From the NCBI GenBank assembly GCA_020466095.1, contig CM035807.1, forward strand, positions 85,478,571 to 85,542,570: DNA of 64,000 nt, read 5' to 3'. The notes under the pieces were generated by a model. That model saw only the letters and a program-made list of their open reading frames with translations, was not told the DNA's origin and did not search any database. Of the stretch, positions 1-13,322 are shown one piece after another (the stretch's first letter is position 1; each line of letters begins with the position of its first letter). The DNA is from Chlorops oryzae (taxonomy: Eukaryota > Arthropoda > Insecta > Diptera > Chloropidae). A program made the position numbers and the translations under genes.

Positions 1-2806
1 GATTTTTTTCATTCACTCATTGGATTTTATCAAACCAAAAATATCTCGAAACAACTTGCTAGAAGATATGATGAGCCCGGCAGAATTTACAACTAGTGCT
101 GTATCAGTACCTTACTAGTGCAAATGCCACCAGTAAGATTTATTTATTATATGTATATAAAAACTTATGGTAACATAAAGAAGATTATAGCACTGGCTGG
201 TAAGGCCTTCGGCTATTTGAGTATGTGTAGGAGTCACCAGTACTAGTTCCTTTCTATAACTTTTCCCATATAAAGCTCTGTAGAAAATCAGTAAAACATC
301 TGTACAGGAAAGCACTAGTCCAGTATGCACCAGAACTATTCTAGTACTTTTGGAGGTAATTGGGTAAATTTGCATCAGTTAAATACTACTTAGTAGTGTT
401 TATAGGAAAAAGCATTGCTTAAAATAAGCCATTTTTGTGCGTAAAACCGGTAGTTGGCATTTCATTTCGGTAGTTGGCAATTCGGGTTTCGGTAGTTGGA
501 AATTTTTTTGAAGCCATTTTCTCAGAAGCACGTGAGTGCAAAGTTGACGAAAACATTGATGTTGATGATGACGGCGAGACCGAAGAGTCTGGAAACACGA
601 TCTTTGTATTTTAAATTCATATCAAATTTCATTTTTTATTTCATTGAAGAAGATTAAATAAAAATAATCCCATATATATTATTATTATATGCAATATTAG
701 TAATTTGACTTGAAAATTTAAAATAAAGCACTTTTGAACCAAACAAAAAAAAATAAAAATCGGTAGTTGAGAAATATTTTTCGTTAGTTGGCACAAATCC
801 TTATTTTAATCACTGGTACCAGAATCGTTGATTTTTTTCCTTTTTCTTTAAAATTTATGTTCAGTCGCTACTGATAGATTTGTAGTTCAATTTTAATGAA
901 CGCTTACGATTATTTCATTTTATTACTAGTAGGCATAGTTATGGTGGAAGCACTGCACCAGTTTTTGTTGTTGTGGTAAAAGTACTAGTTCTTATCAGAT
1001 AATTGCCCAACTGTTTACTACAGGGAGGCCACTAAACATTAAATGATGCCTACATACTTTTATCTATGTATTTCTGTCAAAGAGTTGCAACGGAAGTTAT
1101 CAATTTAAAAAATTACAATAGCGTAGAAAAATGTTCAAGGTTCCAAAAAAAAAGCTCTGCTGGCATCGGTATGAAAATAAAATAAAATAAAAAAAAATTT
1201 CATAATTGATATAAAAACAAAAATGCAGATAAGCCCACAAGCAGAACACATTCCGAACACGATCTCTCTCGGTTATTGTAGCCTTAAAATTGTATTTATT
1301 TTCGAACACAAAAAGGAAAGAAAAATGTATATTGCACCGAGTGAAGCGATAAATTCTGAGAGGAGGCTTTTGCAGGAAAGATGCACTGGGATCGATCGAT
1401 GTACGTGATCGTGAGGAGTGTGTACAACAATCGCGCGTCCAGATTTCCATTTGGCAATCTGGAATTCTTTGAATTTTATTAGCAAAATGTTGGAAGTTTT
1501 GTTTTTAGTTTCCTTTCCTTGCGTTTTGAATTCATTCTCATTGGAGCAAAATGCACAAGAAACGGACAAAGAAAATAGGGAATTTATTAGCGCAGCACGA
1601 AGAAAAACACATGCACATGCACGTGGACATGGGCTCGGGGCGAAGGACAGACCGAAGAAAATGATGTCTGAGCGAAAATTTCGCAATCGAAAAAGATTAC
1701 CCTGGAAGAGCAGCAGGGAGATGATTTTTATTTATTTTATTTATTGTTTGCATTTTTGTTTTCGTTGTTTTTTTTTTCAACGGATTGCTGCTGCTCTGCT
1801 CGAGCACGAAGTCTATGATGATCTCCGGCTACTGCGGCTGCCAATGATCTCATTGCTCTGGCATGCCATATCCGAAGTTATTATGGAAAACAACGGAATG
1901 TGCGCACAAAGAATGATTTACACACAAAATGTACGTAAGTGCAATTTGTGTATATAGATTTAATGATTCCATCATGCCTCCGGTTCAGTGGCGTGGTGGA
2001 TACACGCATTAAACGATGACTAAGTTTATGATTTAACGCTGCCCGTTTTTATCGCTTCCAATTTGGAAAAGTCAAAATGCAAGGCAATGTGTTTATGGGT
2101 GAACTTTTTTTTTTTTATAACTAAAACAAACACATTCCAAAATGCTGTCAAGTGTTAAATTTTTTTTTAATTCAGTAAATAATCAGAACGCACAGTGATG
2201 ATTAAACTAGATATTAAAAAAATTAAAAAAAGAAAATCGAAAGTCAGACATTCCATCGATCTTGGCGGTAATTCAGGATTTTCGGAAACCTTTCCCCCTA
2301 TGCTCATTTGGGAGTTTATTACATGAAAAATCAATTTTCAATATTAAATTTATTATCAGCAAAATATTTGTTTACAATTTTGAACGATTTGCCCGAAGTA
2401 ATTTTAAAATCAAATCAAATAAAATCGAATTTTCATCTTATCAAAATTCATTTCTCATGGCCGCAAATGTACAAAAACAAAAAGCTTTAAAAATAAATAG
2501 CCTTGCCATTGAAATATTTGGTCTGATGCGATTCGGTTTGTTTGGAATGACAAACGATGTCTGCAGTAGGTATTTGTGGAAATAGGTGGGGGGGAACTCT
2601 GAATAAAAAATTTTATTTTGGAAAATTCAAGGAAAAATGTTTCCAACCAAAAATGATTCAAATGGAATTTTTTCATTTACGCCATCTGATTTTCACTATT
2701 TGAATTGCTGAAAATTGATTTTTGAGCCAACAGAGTTAATTAAATATTCGCACAAAGAGCTCCAGAATGGTTGAATAAATTTACACATAATAACATTGAG
2801 TATATC
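1..2806. other. Noncoding AT-rich DNA, left edge
   Basis: Apart from the possible relic at 510-614, I see no supported gene. Reading frames present (for example around 1418-1957) overlap on both strands and have no conserved composition. It is probably intron of the large minus-strand gene or intergenic. Confidence 0.5.
510..614 (+). pseudogene. Possible coding relic with acidic C-terminal tail
   Basis: The frame reads EAIFSEARECKVDENIDVDD, DGETEESGNTIFVF, then a TAA at 612-614. The acidic end resembles tails of domesticated or transposon-derived proteins. The motif CGGTAGTTGG occurs at about 448, 468, 490 and 761 around it. There is no upstream domain, so identity is open. Confidence 0.25.
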
Positions 2807-2808
2807 AT

Positions 2809-3521
2809 CATCAGTGGCGGATTACAGATTTCCGAGGCCCCACTGAACTTTTTTCGAAGACACCTAAATAAAATGAATGTTTCGAAAGCGTTGATTTGGG
2901 GCCAGCTTTTTGCAGATGTAAAGTGCCCAATAATCCGTCCCTAGTTTGGTATCAGTGGCTTATCTATCGTCATAGGCCCCGTAATGCAAGGAGTAGAGAA
3001 CGATGAAGAAGAAATCGATCGTATTCAACCTAATCCTATAAATAAATGTCAAATTCTTTCCCAAAAAATGTTCTTGCACTGCTTTGAGCGTCAAATAAAA
3101 GAATGAATATGACATGACATGACATGAATATGTTTCTAATAATAGGAAGATTTTTGCAAACCTTCTGGAAAAAAATTCCCCGGAATATTTAGAATCTGAC
3201 TGATTTTTATAGCATTCATAGATATGATACTTCTCAGAAAAATAATCGATTAAGTATTTCCATAAAGCTTTCAACATTCGGCGATTCAGAAAAGGTTTTT
3301 TCTATTGCCAAAATATAAAATATTTCAATATAGAAATGTTGGACCCCAAACCCGACTAAAAAAGGAATAGAAATACCATATAATTTGAACCGAGTCATAC
3401 CTTGGGTATTGAAAAATTAATATCCATGCTTTCCAATGCATTTTTGTTTAACATATCGCTACAACAAAAATGGGGGCTCCTTATTGTAACAAATCGTTAA
3501 TGTTCCTTTAAGTCCGCCTAT
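2809..3521. other. Possible hAT-like relics
   Basis: CAGTGGCGGATTACAG (2812) with AATCCGTCCCTAG (2932-2944), and CAGTGGCTTATC (2953) with TCCGCCTATG (about 3512-3521), look like eroded inverted ends. No target duplications were found, so extents are approximate. Confidence 0.25.
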
Positions 3522-3870
3522 GTACACATCAATATTGCTCTTAAAACCGACCTTCATTTCGATAACTCGAATAACGAAAATTGAACTGCACCAACAAAAC
3601 TTCTCATACCGCAGAGCGTTAGAGCATTCATTAACTCTTCAATTGCCAGTGCCACCTGCATTAAAAAGGTTTAATTTTCATTTGTGCCACACGGCAATTG
3701 TCTTCATAATTTTTTGGCAACTCAATATGAAACTTTCATTTTCGTTTTTCACCAACCAACAAATCACGTGAAAAGATCGAAAAAGCGGAAAAATGTACTT
3801 TTTTCAAATAAAGTTTCGTTCATTAATTTCTAAGCCTTCTTGATTTACAAGTTTTCGAAATTTTTTAGGC

Positions 3871-3976
3871 TTAAACCTTTCAATTACCACTGGGTTAATA
3901 TATTCCCCTTGAATTTCAAACATGGGACTGAATTTTGCATGTACATATGAGGTTAGTTTGACAGAGAAAGGGTTAA
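3871..3976. mobile_element. piggyBac-like MITE (TTAA-bounded)
   Basis: The 106-bp unit starts TTAAACCTTTC and ends GAAAGGGTTAA, so the ends are inverted and bounded by TTAA, the piggyBac target. No coding capacity. Confidence 0.5.
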
Positions 3977-4005
3977 ACTTTATTCCAAAAATTTACCCAA
4001 GTGCT

Positions 4006-4098
4006 TTAACCCTTTTACCTTGGATGGGACATACGAAATTTTGAAAAAAAAAATATTTTTAACATTTGTAAGAATAATTCGGTAGTGAAAGGGTTTAA
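4006..4098. mobile_element. piggyBac-like MITE (TTAA-bounded)
   Basis: The 93-bp palindromic unit starts TTAACCCTTTTACC and ends GGTAGTGAAAGGGTTTAA. It shares inverted CCCTTT ends and TTAA boundaries with the copies at 11.2, 13.1 and 21.1 kb. Confidence 0.55.
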
Positions 4099-6737
4099 TC
4101 AAAAAATCTCAATACGAGCCAAAATTCAACGGAACCCACCGCTGCTTGAACTAAATCAAACCAAAACAAGCCCCACTCGAACCATTTCCGCAAAGTGTGT
4201 CAATGACATGCAGGCCTGCGCTGCTTGCTTTCAATTTTGTCGTCAGTCTTCAGTCGACTGAAAAAGCCACAAAATGTGTACCCGAAATCCAAATGACATT
4301 TCAATTTTGGGGAATATCTGCATACGACTGATTGGCAATCAACACCTTAAAATGAACTGCAGCTAACTGTAGGAGGATAATTTCAATCAATAAATGAAAC
4401 CACTTTATAGTCGGTGGATTTTCTACAACTTGTCAGAAGGAGAAAACCATTAAGTTGCAGTTCTTAAGGAATTCAATTCACCGAATTGCGAAGGAAACGA
4501 TCTTGAGGAATTGCGAGAAGATGAAATTGCGAAGGAAATTGCGACGCAACAAAACGGTTAACGCAATGAATTATTCATTGTAATTGAAGTGAAAGCATTT
4601 CGATTGAGAAAGTTGAATAGAAAAATCGCATGAAAGACAGTTGAACGATGGGTGAGCGACAGAGGCGTACGGAGGAGAGTGGTTTTCGGGGTTTAAACTC
4701 GTTGCGAAATGTGAGGAATCACAAGGGGATTCGTGGAAATAGTCACATCACAACGTTTTAAACAGGCTGAACACCATCCAATGATGCGGAGAAGGACGGT
4801 CAATGAGCAATTGCAAGCGGAAAATAACTCGTGCAATAGAGTTCAATATAAGAGGGTAGTAGTTGAGGCCCTATGATTCAATGGGAGTCAAGAATAGCAG
4901 GAGAAAACCCCTGCCGAAATAATTTTCTACGTACGCGCCTGGTCCTCGAAGTGACGTGGTGTTCGTTTAAACTTTAAAGAAAGGAGAAGTCAATCAAAAA
5001 ATTAACACCTCGAATGAAATTGTTGCTTCGCTTTTATCGGGGTTTTCTTCTTCTCCTTTATGTACATTTCAAATTTCATTTGAAGCACAAGATGAGCGAA
5101 GTCGCATGACGGAAAATTGTCGTTTAGGAGAATGTGAGTGTGGGGACATGTGGGCTGCAATCACGACGCAACGAGACGCTTAAAGTGGCATTTATAAGTA
5201 GGATGCTTCAGATTCGAAATTGCAATGCCTTTTAATGGTGGTAAATTGGAAAATTGCACAGAAAATCCACAGTGAATACGGATTTCCGAACAATGTAGGT
5301 TGAGGATCAATTCTAGAAATTAAATTCTTGCTTCATTTCTTCCATTCGGCCACGGAATGGAGAATTTGAAAAAGCAAATATAAAAAAAATTAAATTAAAT
5401 ATTTGAGCTAATGATGTCCGGGGGTGGTGTATTTTTCAGGCTATGCTGCTCTCTTTTGAGTCGCTTGTAAGTATTCTTTTTAATCGAATTAAATTCTAAT
5501 TATGCCAAAATTCGTTCAATTAAACGCGAATGCCTTATTCCGCGGCCACTAAATGCCAATTTTAATTAGACCCAATTGATAAAACCACAGGCCCGTCTGC
5601 ATCGGTTTAATTACGAAATCTCTTCCTCATTATTTTCATTCGAAAAGGATGAGAAAATGGTGAGGGGGTGTAACATGCTAGCGCTGCCAGTTTTTTGGCG
5701 CCACCTCGCCCGCGGATATTTAAAAAAAAAAAAAATCCCCTTTGTTGTGGTTTCTATACAAAAATGGTTATGGAATATTTTTTTTTTTTTGAAGTGGTTT
5801 TTGGTTAAAAATTAAACCGAAAAAATCCCTCAAAATTGCGAAAAATGCCTCAATCTGGCATCATTGATAGCAACACGAGAAGATGATTCACGCTGCAGAA
5901 ATTGTGTTTCCGATAATGAAAGCCACAAACTAACCCAATTGGCGCGAATAGTTTTTTCCTCTGTAGCCGATAACACACTGAAAAGTCAACTGCTAATAGA
6001 CGAAGCTGAAGAAGAAGAAAAATAAGAAAAAAGGCCAAAATCAACTTCACCTTATCGAAAATGTTAAAGAGCTACGACCGACCGCCCACGGTGCGAATTG
6101 AGGTTTCAGCAATTGCACGCAAAATAATTCGCAGAAAAAAATTAAGTAAAAATAAAAAATAAAAGGAAAAGTTCTATACGCACTTTTTTTTCCTTTTTCT
6201 TTTTAATCAAATTAATTCGAGCCAAGCATTTGAGCAACACGCGCAAGAATGAAGAACTGCAAAAGCTAGAAAATAAGAAGAGCCCAAGATCCCCCCCTAA
6301 ATACGACCGTGTCTGGCTGCTTGCCCAAAAGGTGGGGCGAAACGAAAGGAGCCGGCGCTGAGAAGAATCTATTTGCGTTATGACCTGCAAAGGTAAAATA
6401 CCAAGCTATTTTTGTATAGAAGAAAAAACTACGAACAATTGAATTGCGTACGTTGCAGCTGGGAGCAGTAATTTTATTTGAAATGAGCGTACGATGCAAA
6501 ATGTTCATTGAATCGAGAGACCGGTGTCTCCATGAAATGGAATAATATCATTAATACAGATGCAGACATTTTATGGAAAATGCAATTTACGTTGCTTGAA
6601 AGTGAATTCTGGAAATCATAGCTTGGATAATAAATCATATCATCATTCATTCAGGGACAGTTCACATTGCAATCAAGAAATGTAAGCAAGGTAAGGGCGA
6701 GCATGTCATGGCGCACACGTGTAGGTACATACATATG
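4099..6737. other. Noncoding stretch, possible regulatory DNA
   Basis: No gene is supported. The segment 4600-5200 is less AT-rich. The segment 5480-5620 has several TTAATTA/TAATTA-type homeodomain sites in less AT-rich context, which could mark an enhancer. This is weak inference. Confidence 0.3.
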
Positions 6738-7560
6738 GGGCATTTCACGTCAAGTGTACCCGCTCAAAAAACTTTATACCTGGGATTTCGATGAAACTTG
6801 GTGGAAATGTTGCTCTATGAAAGTACATGAATTGTGCAAAAGTAGGAGGGGAAATATTGACCGGGTGCCTAGATACAGGGTACTAAACTTTCGGTCCTTT
6901 TTGTATTAAAAAAATTCTACGTCTCGCAAATTGGGAAATGAAAAAAATGTGATAAAGGATTTTTATAGATTTTTGTCTGCTCTTTCCGAAAAAAAATATT
7001 ACAATTCCCAGAAATTATTATTGATGCACAAAAAAACGGTTTTTATTTTTATAAGCAATTTTTCGCCGAATGCGACATTTTTGATATTTTTTAAAATAAT
7101 TTTAAACGAAAGCTGAGCTTTTTTTCTATAAAATGACATCTTAACAGGATGGGATCTCCAAAACTAACGACTCAATGGAGGTGTAGAACCCAGCGCGACC
7201 CACGCGCCAAGCACGCAGAACCCGTTATTCAGCTCTAGTTGCTGAACTTCTCAAGTTGATAAAGTTGAATAACGGGTTCTGCGTGCTCGGCGCGTGGGTC
7301 GCGCTGGGTTCTCCACCTCTAGTTAGTCGTTAGTTTTGGAGACCCCATCCTTTGATATTTATGAATGAAATCATAGAGGAATCTCAACAGTAAAGCATTG
7401 GACCACTTTTTTAAACAAGTTTTTTTATAGATCACTCGAAAGCTCTAAATTCGATTTCCCAAAACACATTATTTTTGATTTCGATGGTAGCATCGGAACG
7501 ACGTTATGCATGCCTTCGTTTTGTAAAAAGGTGCTACCTGGATATGGGTACCTCCAAATC
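6738..7560. other. AT-rich repeat-like block around the hairpin
   Basis: It begins GGGGCATTTCACGTCAAGTG, a terminal-type motif I associate with insect DNA transposon ends. The interior is AT-rich with poly-A/T runs and the long hairpin at 7146-7351. No matching right end was found and no coding sequence is supported. Confidence 0.3.
7146..7351. repeat. Near-perfect long inverted repeat (hairpin)
   Basis: Arms of about 85 nt start AGGATGGGATCTCCAAAAC and return as GTTTTGGAGACCCCATCCT. The GC-rich core GAACCCAGCGCGACCCACGC pairs nearly perfectly. The loop is about 30 nt. The arms are far more GC-rich than the flanking AT-rich DNA. Confidence 0.9.
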
Positions 7561-7577
7561 GATTTCTAATCTAGAAG

Positions 7578-7733
7578 CAGGGGCGGACTGGGCCCATGGG
7601 CAGCCGGTCAAAAGCCCGGTGGGCCCCCAGTTCACTGTGCTTTTTAGCTGTTACGTTTTTTTTTTTTTTCTTATGTAACAAAGCCCCATTTTTTCAAGTG
7701 GCCGGTGGGCCCTTTGACCCCAGTCCGCCCCTG
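7578..7733. mobile_element. hAT-type MITE with 8-bp target duplication
   Basis: The 156-bp element starts CAGGGGCGGACTGGG and ends CCCAGTCCGCCCCTG, a perfect 15-bp inverted repeat. Subterminal GCCGGTGGGCC-like sequence lies on both sides, with a poly-T in the middle. It is flanked by TCTAGAAG at 7570-7577 and 7734-7741. Confidence 0.88.
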
Positions 7734-7741
7734 TCTAGAAG

Positions 7742-10700
7742 AAACTTGCCCAGCGACCAAAGTGCTGCTTACAGAAGCGATAAACCGCAACACACTTCAG
7801 AGGCGGTAATGCACACGACCTCATATACAATCCTACTATACTTTTGTTCGAGCATCACTGTTTTGTATCGTATACTTTGGAAGCGTTAGGCACTGCTTGC
7901 CGCTGGGTGTATAAAGACAGACAGACGTAAAAGCGGACGGACAGCGAGCATTTTAACACACATTTTGTATTATCTATCTAAAATCGTTCTAGACGTTATT
8001 CACGAAAGTTATGTACAAACACGGTTTACAGATATAAAAAAGGCATTTATGAAAATGGAATTCCTGATTGAACGTAGCCAGTTTCCTTAGGTTCTTCGCT
8101 TGCTACAGCTTAAGTATAGTAACAATGGTCATTGTGGCCTTTGTAGAGAGGATGGAATGGAATGAAACATTTTGATTGAACAATATAGGAGCAAAAGTGT
8201 AAGTATGTATGTATATTCCGTCTCAAGATTAGTGACTAACTTATTAAATTGAAGCAAGCGCAAAAACAATCTCATCAACCGTACAATTTTGCTAATCTTT
8301 CATCAAGAGACACAATACAAACCTCCACGAAATTATCTATCACATGATCTCACAAGCCTTTGTTCTGTCATCAAAACGATGATTTCATGAAGTACCGATG
8401 TCTGTGAATATTTTCCCTCACTTTGAGAGATTTGCTTCTTAATAATGGAATATATGAAAAAAAAAAAAAAATTTACGAAGATAGAAAAAAAATCGTAGCT
8501 TTTTGTTACCTCTTTAAAAATGATATAATTTTCTCTAAATCATATTAATTATAATTGGATAGAGAACAAAAAAACATTCGTTTTCTAGCTAAAAATTTGC
8601 AGCGATTGCGAAAAGTTTCCACATAAAATCGATATTAAACAAAATCTGTTTGCTCAATCGAGAAACTGAAGAGGAGGAGGGAGCAATGAAAGCTATTTTG
8701 ATACTCCCAAAAGAGGCGACAAAAACTCTGTCGCCATTAATTTGACCGAAGCACGCTATATAAAAAAAATTGCATTCATCAGAACCTAAATTAGTCTTAT
8801 CTTCCCTTTGATGCCATGGCACGCTATGCTTTACAATCATTTAAAGCCTCCCTTACAGACGTGCATGCATGCTTTTCCAATGCACTCAAGTGAATGATAA
8901 TTTGAACAACCCCTCCACAATTTCTCGTCCCTCTATTTATCTTTCACCTTCTGTTGGAATCACCTCTTCGCTCTCTGATAAACTGCTGAGTCCGAGCATT
9001 CAGTTGAATGATTTTTCAAATGAATTTAACTCGCGTCTCGCTGTGGGTGCAATTCGGACAGAATAATTTCATATGCCCGTAACCATGCAATGATGGTCAG
9101 TGTGACATATAATGAATGCCCTTAGAAATTCGTATGAACACTGTGCCACCAGCCAGCATAGCATAGCACAACATAAAGCCCTTGCAATGAGGTCATTGCC
9201 TCTAACGATGGTGAATTGAAGTTTTTTTTTCTATCCTTTTCCGTTTGGCTTCAGGAGCACACCCAAATGAATGCACCACGATATTTTCCGTTAGGGGCGA
9301 GTGTTTTTTTGTTGTTGTTGTTGTTTGCTATGGCAACAAACTTTAGGTCAGGTCATTACGGTGCGCACATGAATTCAAGGAAAATTAAAATTCTCCGGTA
9401 AAACTCCGCACGAAATGTGCAATTTCCTTTGAACTTAACCCTCAAATCCTAAGAGCGTCGGTAATTGTCTGTGTTGTTTGCATGCCTCAACGCTGTTCGT
9501 GTGCACGGAGAGTTAGACTCAACCAAAATGGATTCGATAATTTGTGCATTTCCTGAATCGAATTCGATTCGCTTCCACCTTGAAAGTTCGCACGAAAGTT
9601 TTAGCATTGTTTTCCCCTGTATTTAAGCAATTTTTTTTTCAATTTCTTTTTGAAAATATTTTCAATAAAAAATTCTTGAATTCTCTCTTTTTTCTTATTC
9701 CTCGTTTCGCATTACTTTGTGAAATCGAAAACTTCGAAGGCGTCTGATTACGACTTCTTTTCTTATCCTTCATCACTATTCATTGCACAAAAGAAAATTT
9801 TATCCTTTCAGAGTCAATGAAACATTCGAAAAATTACTGATTTTTTTTCTCCTTTGTTGCTTGAGCGAAAGTGTGAAAAGTGTGAATGAAAGGATGCTTT
9901 TTTCAATTATTATAAAAAAGAATTTTAACTTTTGAGTGGAAATGATGAAAAGGAGCCAAAGCAAAATTTAGAGTTCTTTATTCCATTCCAAGTATTTTCT
10001 TTTTGGAAACATCGGAAATTATCGGATCGCTAGAACTAATCGAACTCATGATATTTTGTGATTGAAGAATTGCAAAGAATTTGACTTCATTGGATTTTTA
10101 ATTTTATTTTTGTCCGATGTGGTCCAATGTAAGTGTTCAAATAAAAACAGGTGTGCAGTTGGTTTGAAAGATCCAGCGAGAAAATTTCTAATTTATTTCA
10201 AAAGCCAATACATCAGGCTTTACTTGGACATCTCGCACACCATGATGCCTTGCCCAGGATATATGGATTTTCTTTTGGTCGAAAAATCGAGCAGAGGTAT
10301 AAAATGGGTTAAGAATTGAGTACATATACTCGGTGGAAGCGATTATTCCGAAACTCAGATGGTTAGGAAAGCTATCGGAGTAGTTTTTTTTAATGAAGTT
10401 TCATTTTGCCGCTGAATTTATAAGTTTTTATTTTGGCAATATCCGAGAAAGTCTCTCTGACGTCATCAATGCTGTGAGGATGAATTAACATTTGAAACCC
10501 ATGAAATTTCGATCGAGAGTTTGTACGATATTTGTATACAAACTGACCATCACATGACCGCCGGTGGCATTCTGGTTGTGGGATGGATGACACAGTCATG
10601 GGTCACCTATTTCTCATCGATAATGGAACCGATATGACCATGTCATGCAGGAAATATTTATCGAAGTTAAAAGGATAAACGGCCCGAACTCGAGAATTAT

Positions 10701-11203
10701 ATATGAACATTTGAACTAAGGAAAAAATATTTTTTTTTCTCACATTTTATATAAAACATACCATAATTATTGCATACAATTTTTTCAAAATAATATTCGA
10801 AAAGAAAAAAAATTAAAAGCTTACAGTCTCCGATTATAAACGAGTAATTAAAAGCTTTTATCTCATTTTGAATTAGAAATTTAAGCCGAAGCAAAACTTT
10901 TCAAATTACTTTTCTTTGACCCAAAAGAAAAGTTCCACCAAAATTTTCCAGAAACCTCGAGAGATTCACTTAAAAACTGCGGAAGGAGAGATAGAAACAA
11001 AATCATAATTCTCCGAAATTATTAACTTTTACTCAGTTTCAATTTAACAAGTAAGGCGGATGAGGTCGTAACACTTTAAGCAGACTTAAACTTTGTTAAG
11101 CATAATTGCGAAAAAGGGAACCACCAAAGATTAAAAGCAATTTTCATGCAATCAAAGAAAAGCAACTTTTGTGAAGCAATTTTCTTGCATGTTAGAAGCT
11201 TTT
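7742..11203. other. Noncoding stretch
   Basis: No gene is supported. The block at 10130-10250 (AACAGGTGTGCAGTTGG ... TCGCACACCATGATGCCTTG) has a weak relative at 24180-24245, suggesting an old interspersed repeat. Confidence 0.35.
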
Positions 11204-11384
11204 TTAACCCTTTCATCGCTTAACTATCAGTGGATATAATAACCCTTTTTTTGGTTTAAAAAAAAAAAGCCATCGGCTACGTTTTTTTTATGGAGAATCT
11301 CTCGGATTTGTACTGAATTCTACCCAGCATTTGATTTTTATTATGAGAGAATTATGAGAGCCTAATCGGCAGTGAAAGGTTTAA
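11204..11384. mobile_element. piggyBac-like MITE (TTAA-bounded)
   Basis: It starts TTAACCCTTTCATCGC and ends CGGCAGTGAAAGGTTTAA. This 181-bp member of the TTAA-CCCTTTC family has an AT-rich interior without coding potential. Confidence 0.58.
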
Positions 11385-11627
11385 TTTCTTTTGTGTTCAT
11401 TTTCCGCTGGATTCTTCTATGTTTGAAAAAGTTTTTTCACAAGCCAAGAAAGGTCATGACGGTTATGAATTAGGTTAAGTGAGTTAACTTGAAAAGAAAA
11501 ATGGCTTCATGTTGAGAGAGAAAATAAAAAGGTCAAGTGTTCATTAGATTAAAACTGAAAAGAACACAAGCTTTCATCAAACCATCATCCTTCAATGACA
11601 ATTCCACTGAAAGCAAAAAAAAAAAAA

Positions 11628-12218
11628 AACAAGTAAGACTGTTATAGTCAGTCGAGCCTGACCATACAATACTCGACAGATACATGTATGTTTTAATATT
11701 CTTTTAAAATAGGCCAAAAGAGCACTACTATTAAGTATTCTGAGATTTTTAAAGCTATTAAGGGCCTCATATTCCGATTTTCGTTCAATTGTTTTTATGA
11801 AAACCGCCCTTTTGCCACGCCCACTTTTCAAATTTTAGGAAATTTTAGTCAGAGACTTAAATATAAGCTTAAATTTCATTTAAATATATCGAAAAGTTAC
11901 GATTTTTCGGTAGTTTTGGGTTTTCGTGACGGACCCTAGTACTGGAGGTACCCTTAATAATGTTCTGATCCGAACCATTCTCGAACTTGTTTTTACTCAT
12001 TTCCCCGTGACCACTCGTACCACATTTCGTGAAGACAGCTCAACTCTTTCGATAAGAAAAGTGTATACAGACAGACAGTCATGGCTAAATCGAATCTCCT
12101 GGTGACGTTGATCATTTCTATATACATTTTGTATGGTGTATATCGAATATTCCTAGCTGTTACACATGTACGCACAAACGCAAAATACCCTCGACACAAA
12201 ATACTTCGGGTATAAAAA
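11628..12218 (+). mobile_element. DINE-1/INE-1-like non-autonomous element, copy 1
   Basis: It starts CAAGTAAGACTGTTATAGTC with a GAGCCTGAC half-hairpin. It contains GCCACGCCCACTTTTCAA, ACCCTAGTACTGGAGGTACC, CAGACAGACAG and ATGGCTAAATCGAATC, and ends CTTCGGGTATAAAA. These blocks in this order match the layout of dipteran DINE-1/INE-1 elements (Helitron-related). It has no coding capacity. Confidence 0.75.
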
Positions 12219-13114
12219 CTAATTAAGATTTTATTGGAAAGAAAATTGTTTCTCCGAAGCAGTTCTCTCGGTTGCCGCTGCTGCTTTCAATCCCTCAATG
12301 GAAAAGTCATTAAATTGTAAGAACGCATTAAACCGTCAAATGCTAATCCTTGTACGTTGTAATCTATTTGTTTATATTCCCCACGCCACAACAATAAGCT
12401 TTTATACTTTCGTAAGTCAATCACTTTTTATCCTGTCGCAATGGATTGGGTTGGGTCTTTATAAGTTTTCTTCTGCTCCGTTGCGCTTTCGCTATAACAA
12501 AATGCATTTGGAAAATTGCAATTTCTTTTGTTTACACTTTGTATTGGAAAAGTTAATGCTGCTCTAACACTAATTGAACGTCGATTTGAAAGTTGCAAGA
12601 GGATTGAACGATTCCGTTCCGTAGAAAGGAATTACTTACAATAAAGGATTACACATTCGAGGCGAAGAGAAAAAGAAAGGAAAATTCTAGTGAAAATTTT
12701 CACGCAACTTTGTTTGATTTCTTCAATATTTCCAAAGAAGTTGCACAGGGGGTTGCGTAGGAGGCGACGAAAAATCAATTTTTATTAAAGCAGAAGAGAA
12801 AAAATTTATTCCTCAATTTTAACGATTTTAAAACATCGCTATAAATCGACAATGTTTTAGGTACTGAAGCTTTAAGCCCCCCGTCGATTTTTAGAAATTT
12901 CTAGACGCGACCTTTAAATAAGATAAGGTGAAAAAATATATTTTCTATTTCTACCGCATTGGGTTAATAATATGGGTTCAAGGGACAGAAAAACTCGAAA
13001 ATCAGGCCAAATTGTAACTTTTTCGGTTAAGGTTTTTCCTTATAAGTACCTATGTATATCAATTTGAAATATTAAAATTCCTTAAATTTTTTTTAACTTT
13101 TAGAAAAGTAAACG
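12219..13114. other. Noncoding stretch between two MITEs
   Basis: No gene is supported. ATTGGGTTAAT at about 12958 may be one end of a further TTAA-bounded element, but its partner is unclear. Confidence 0.3.
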
Positions 13115-13322
13115 TTAACCCTTTCACCGAAATTGGGACAATACATCCGAAAAAAATTATGAAGGAGCCCATTTGTCATTTTCGTATTCGAAAAATATGA
13201 TTGGTGACTTTTCAATTCTCACGTGGCTTTCGATAAAATTCAGAGCGAACGTGAAAGGTACCCTTTGGAAGTAGGTAAAACCAACATCATATACGAGAAT
13301 ATTTTGGTATTGGATGGGTTAA
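13115..13322. mobile_element. piggyBac-like MITE (TTAA-bounded)
   Basis: It starts TTAACCCTTTCACCGAAATT and ends TATTGGATGGGTTAA. The right end is diverged but keeps GGGTTAA. Confidence 0.5.

Noticed and set aside
1418..1957. 179-codon plus-strand frame
   Set aside because: It starts at a non-ATG codon, overlaps a minus-strand frame, and shows no domain or consistent composition.
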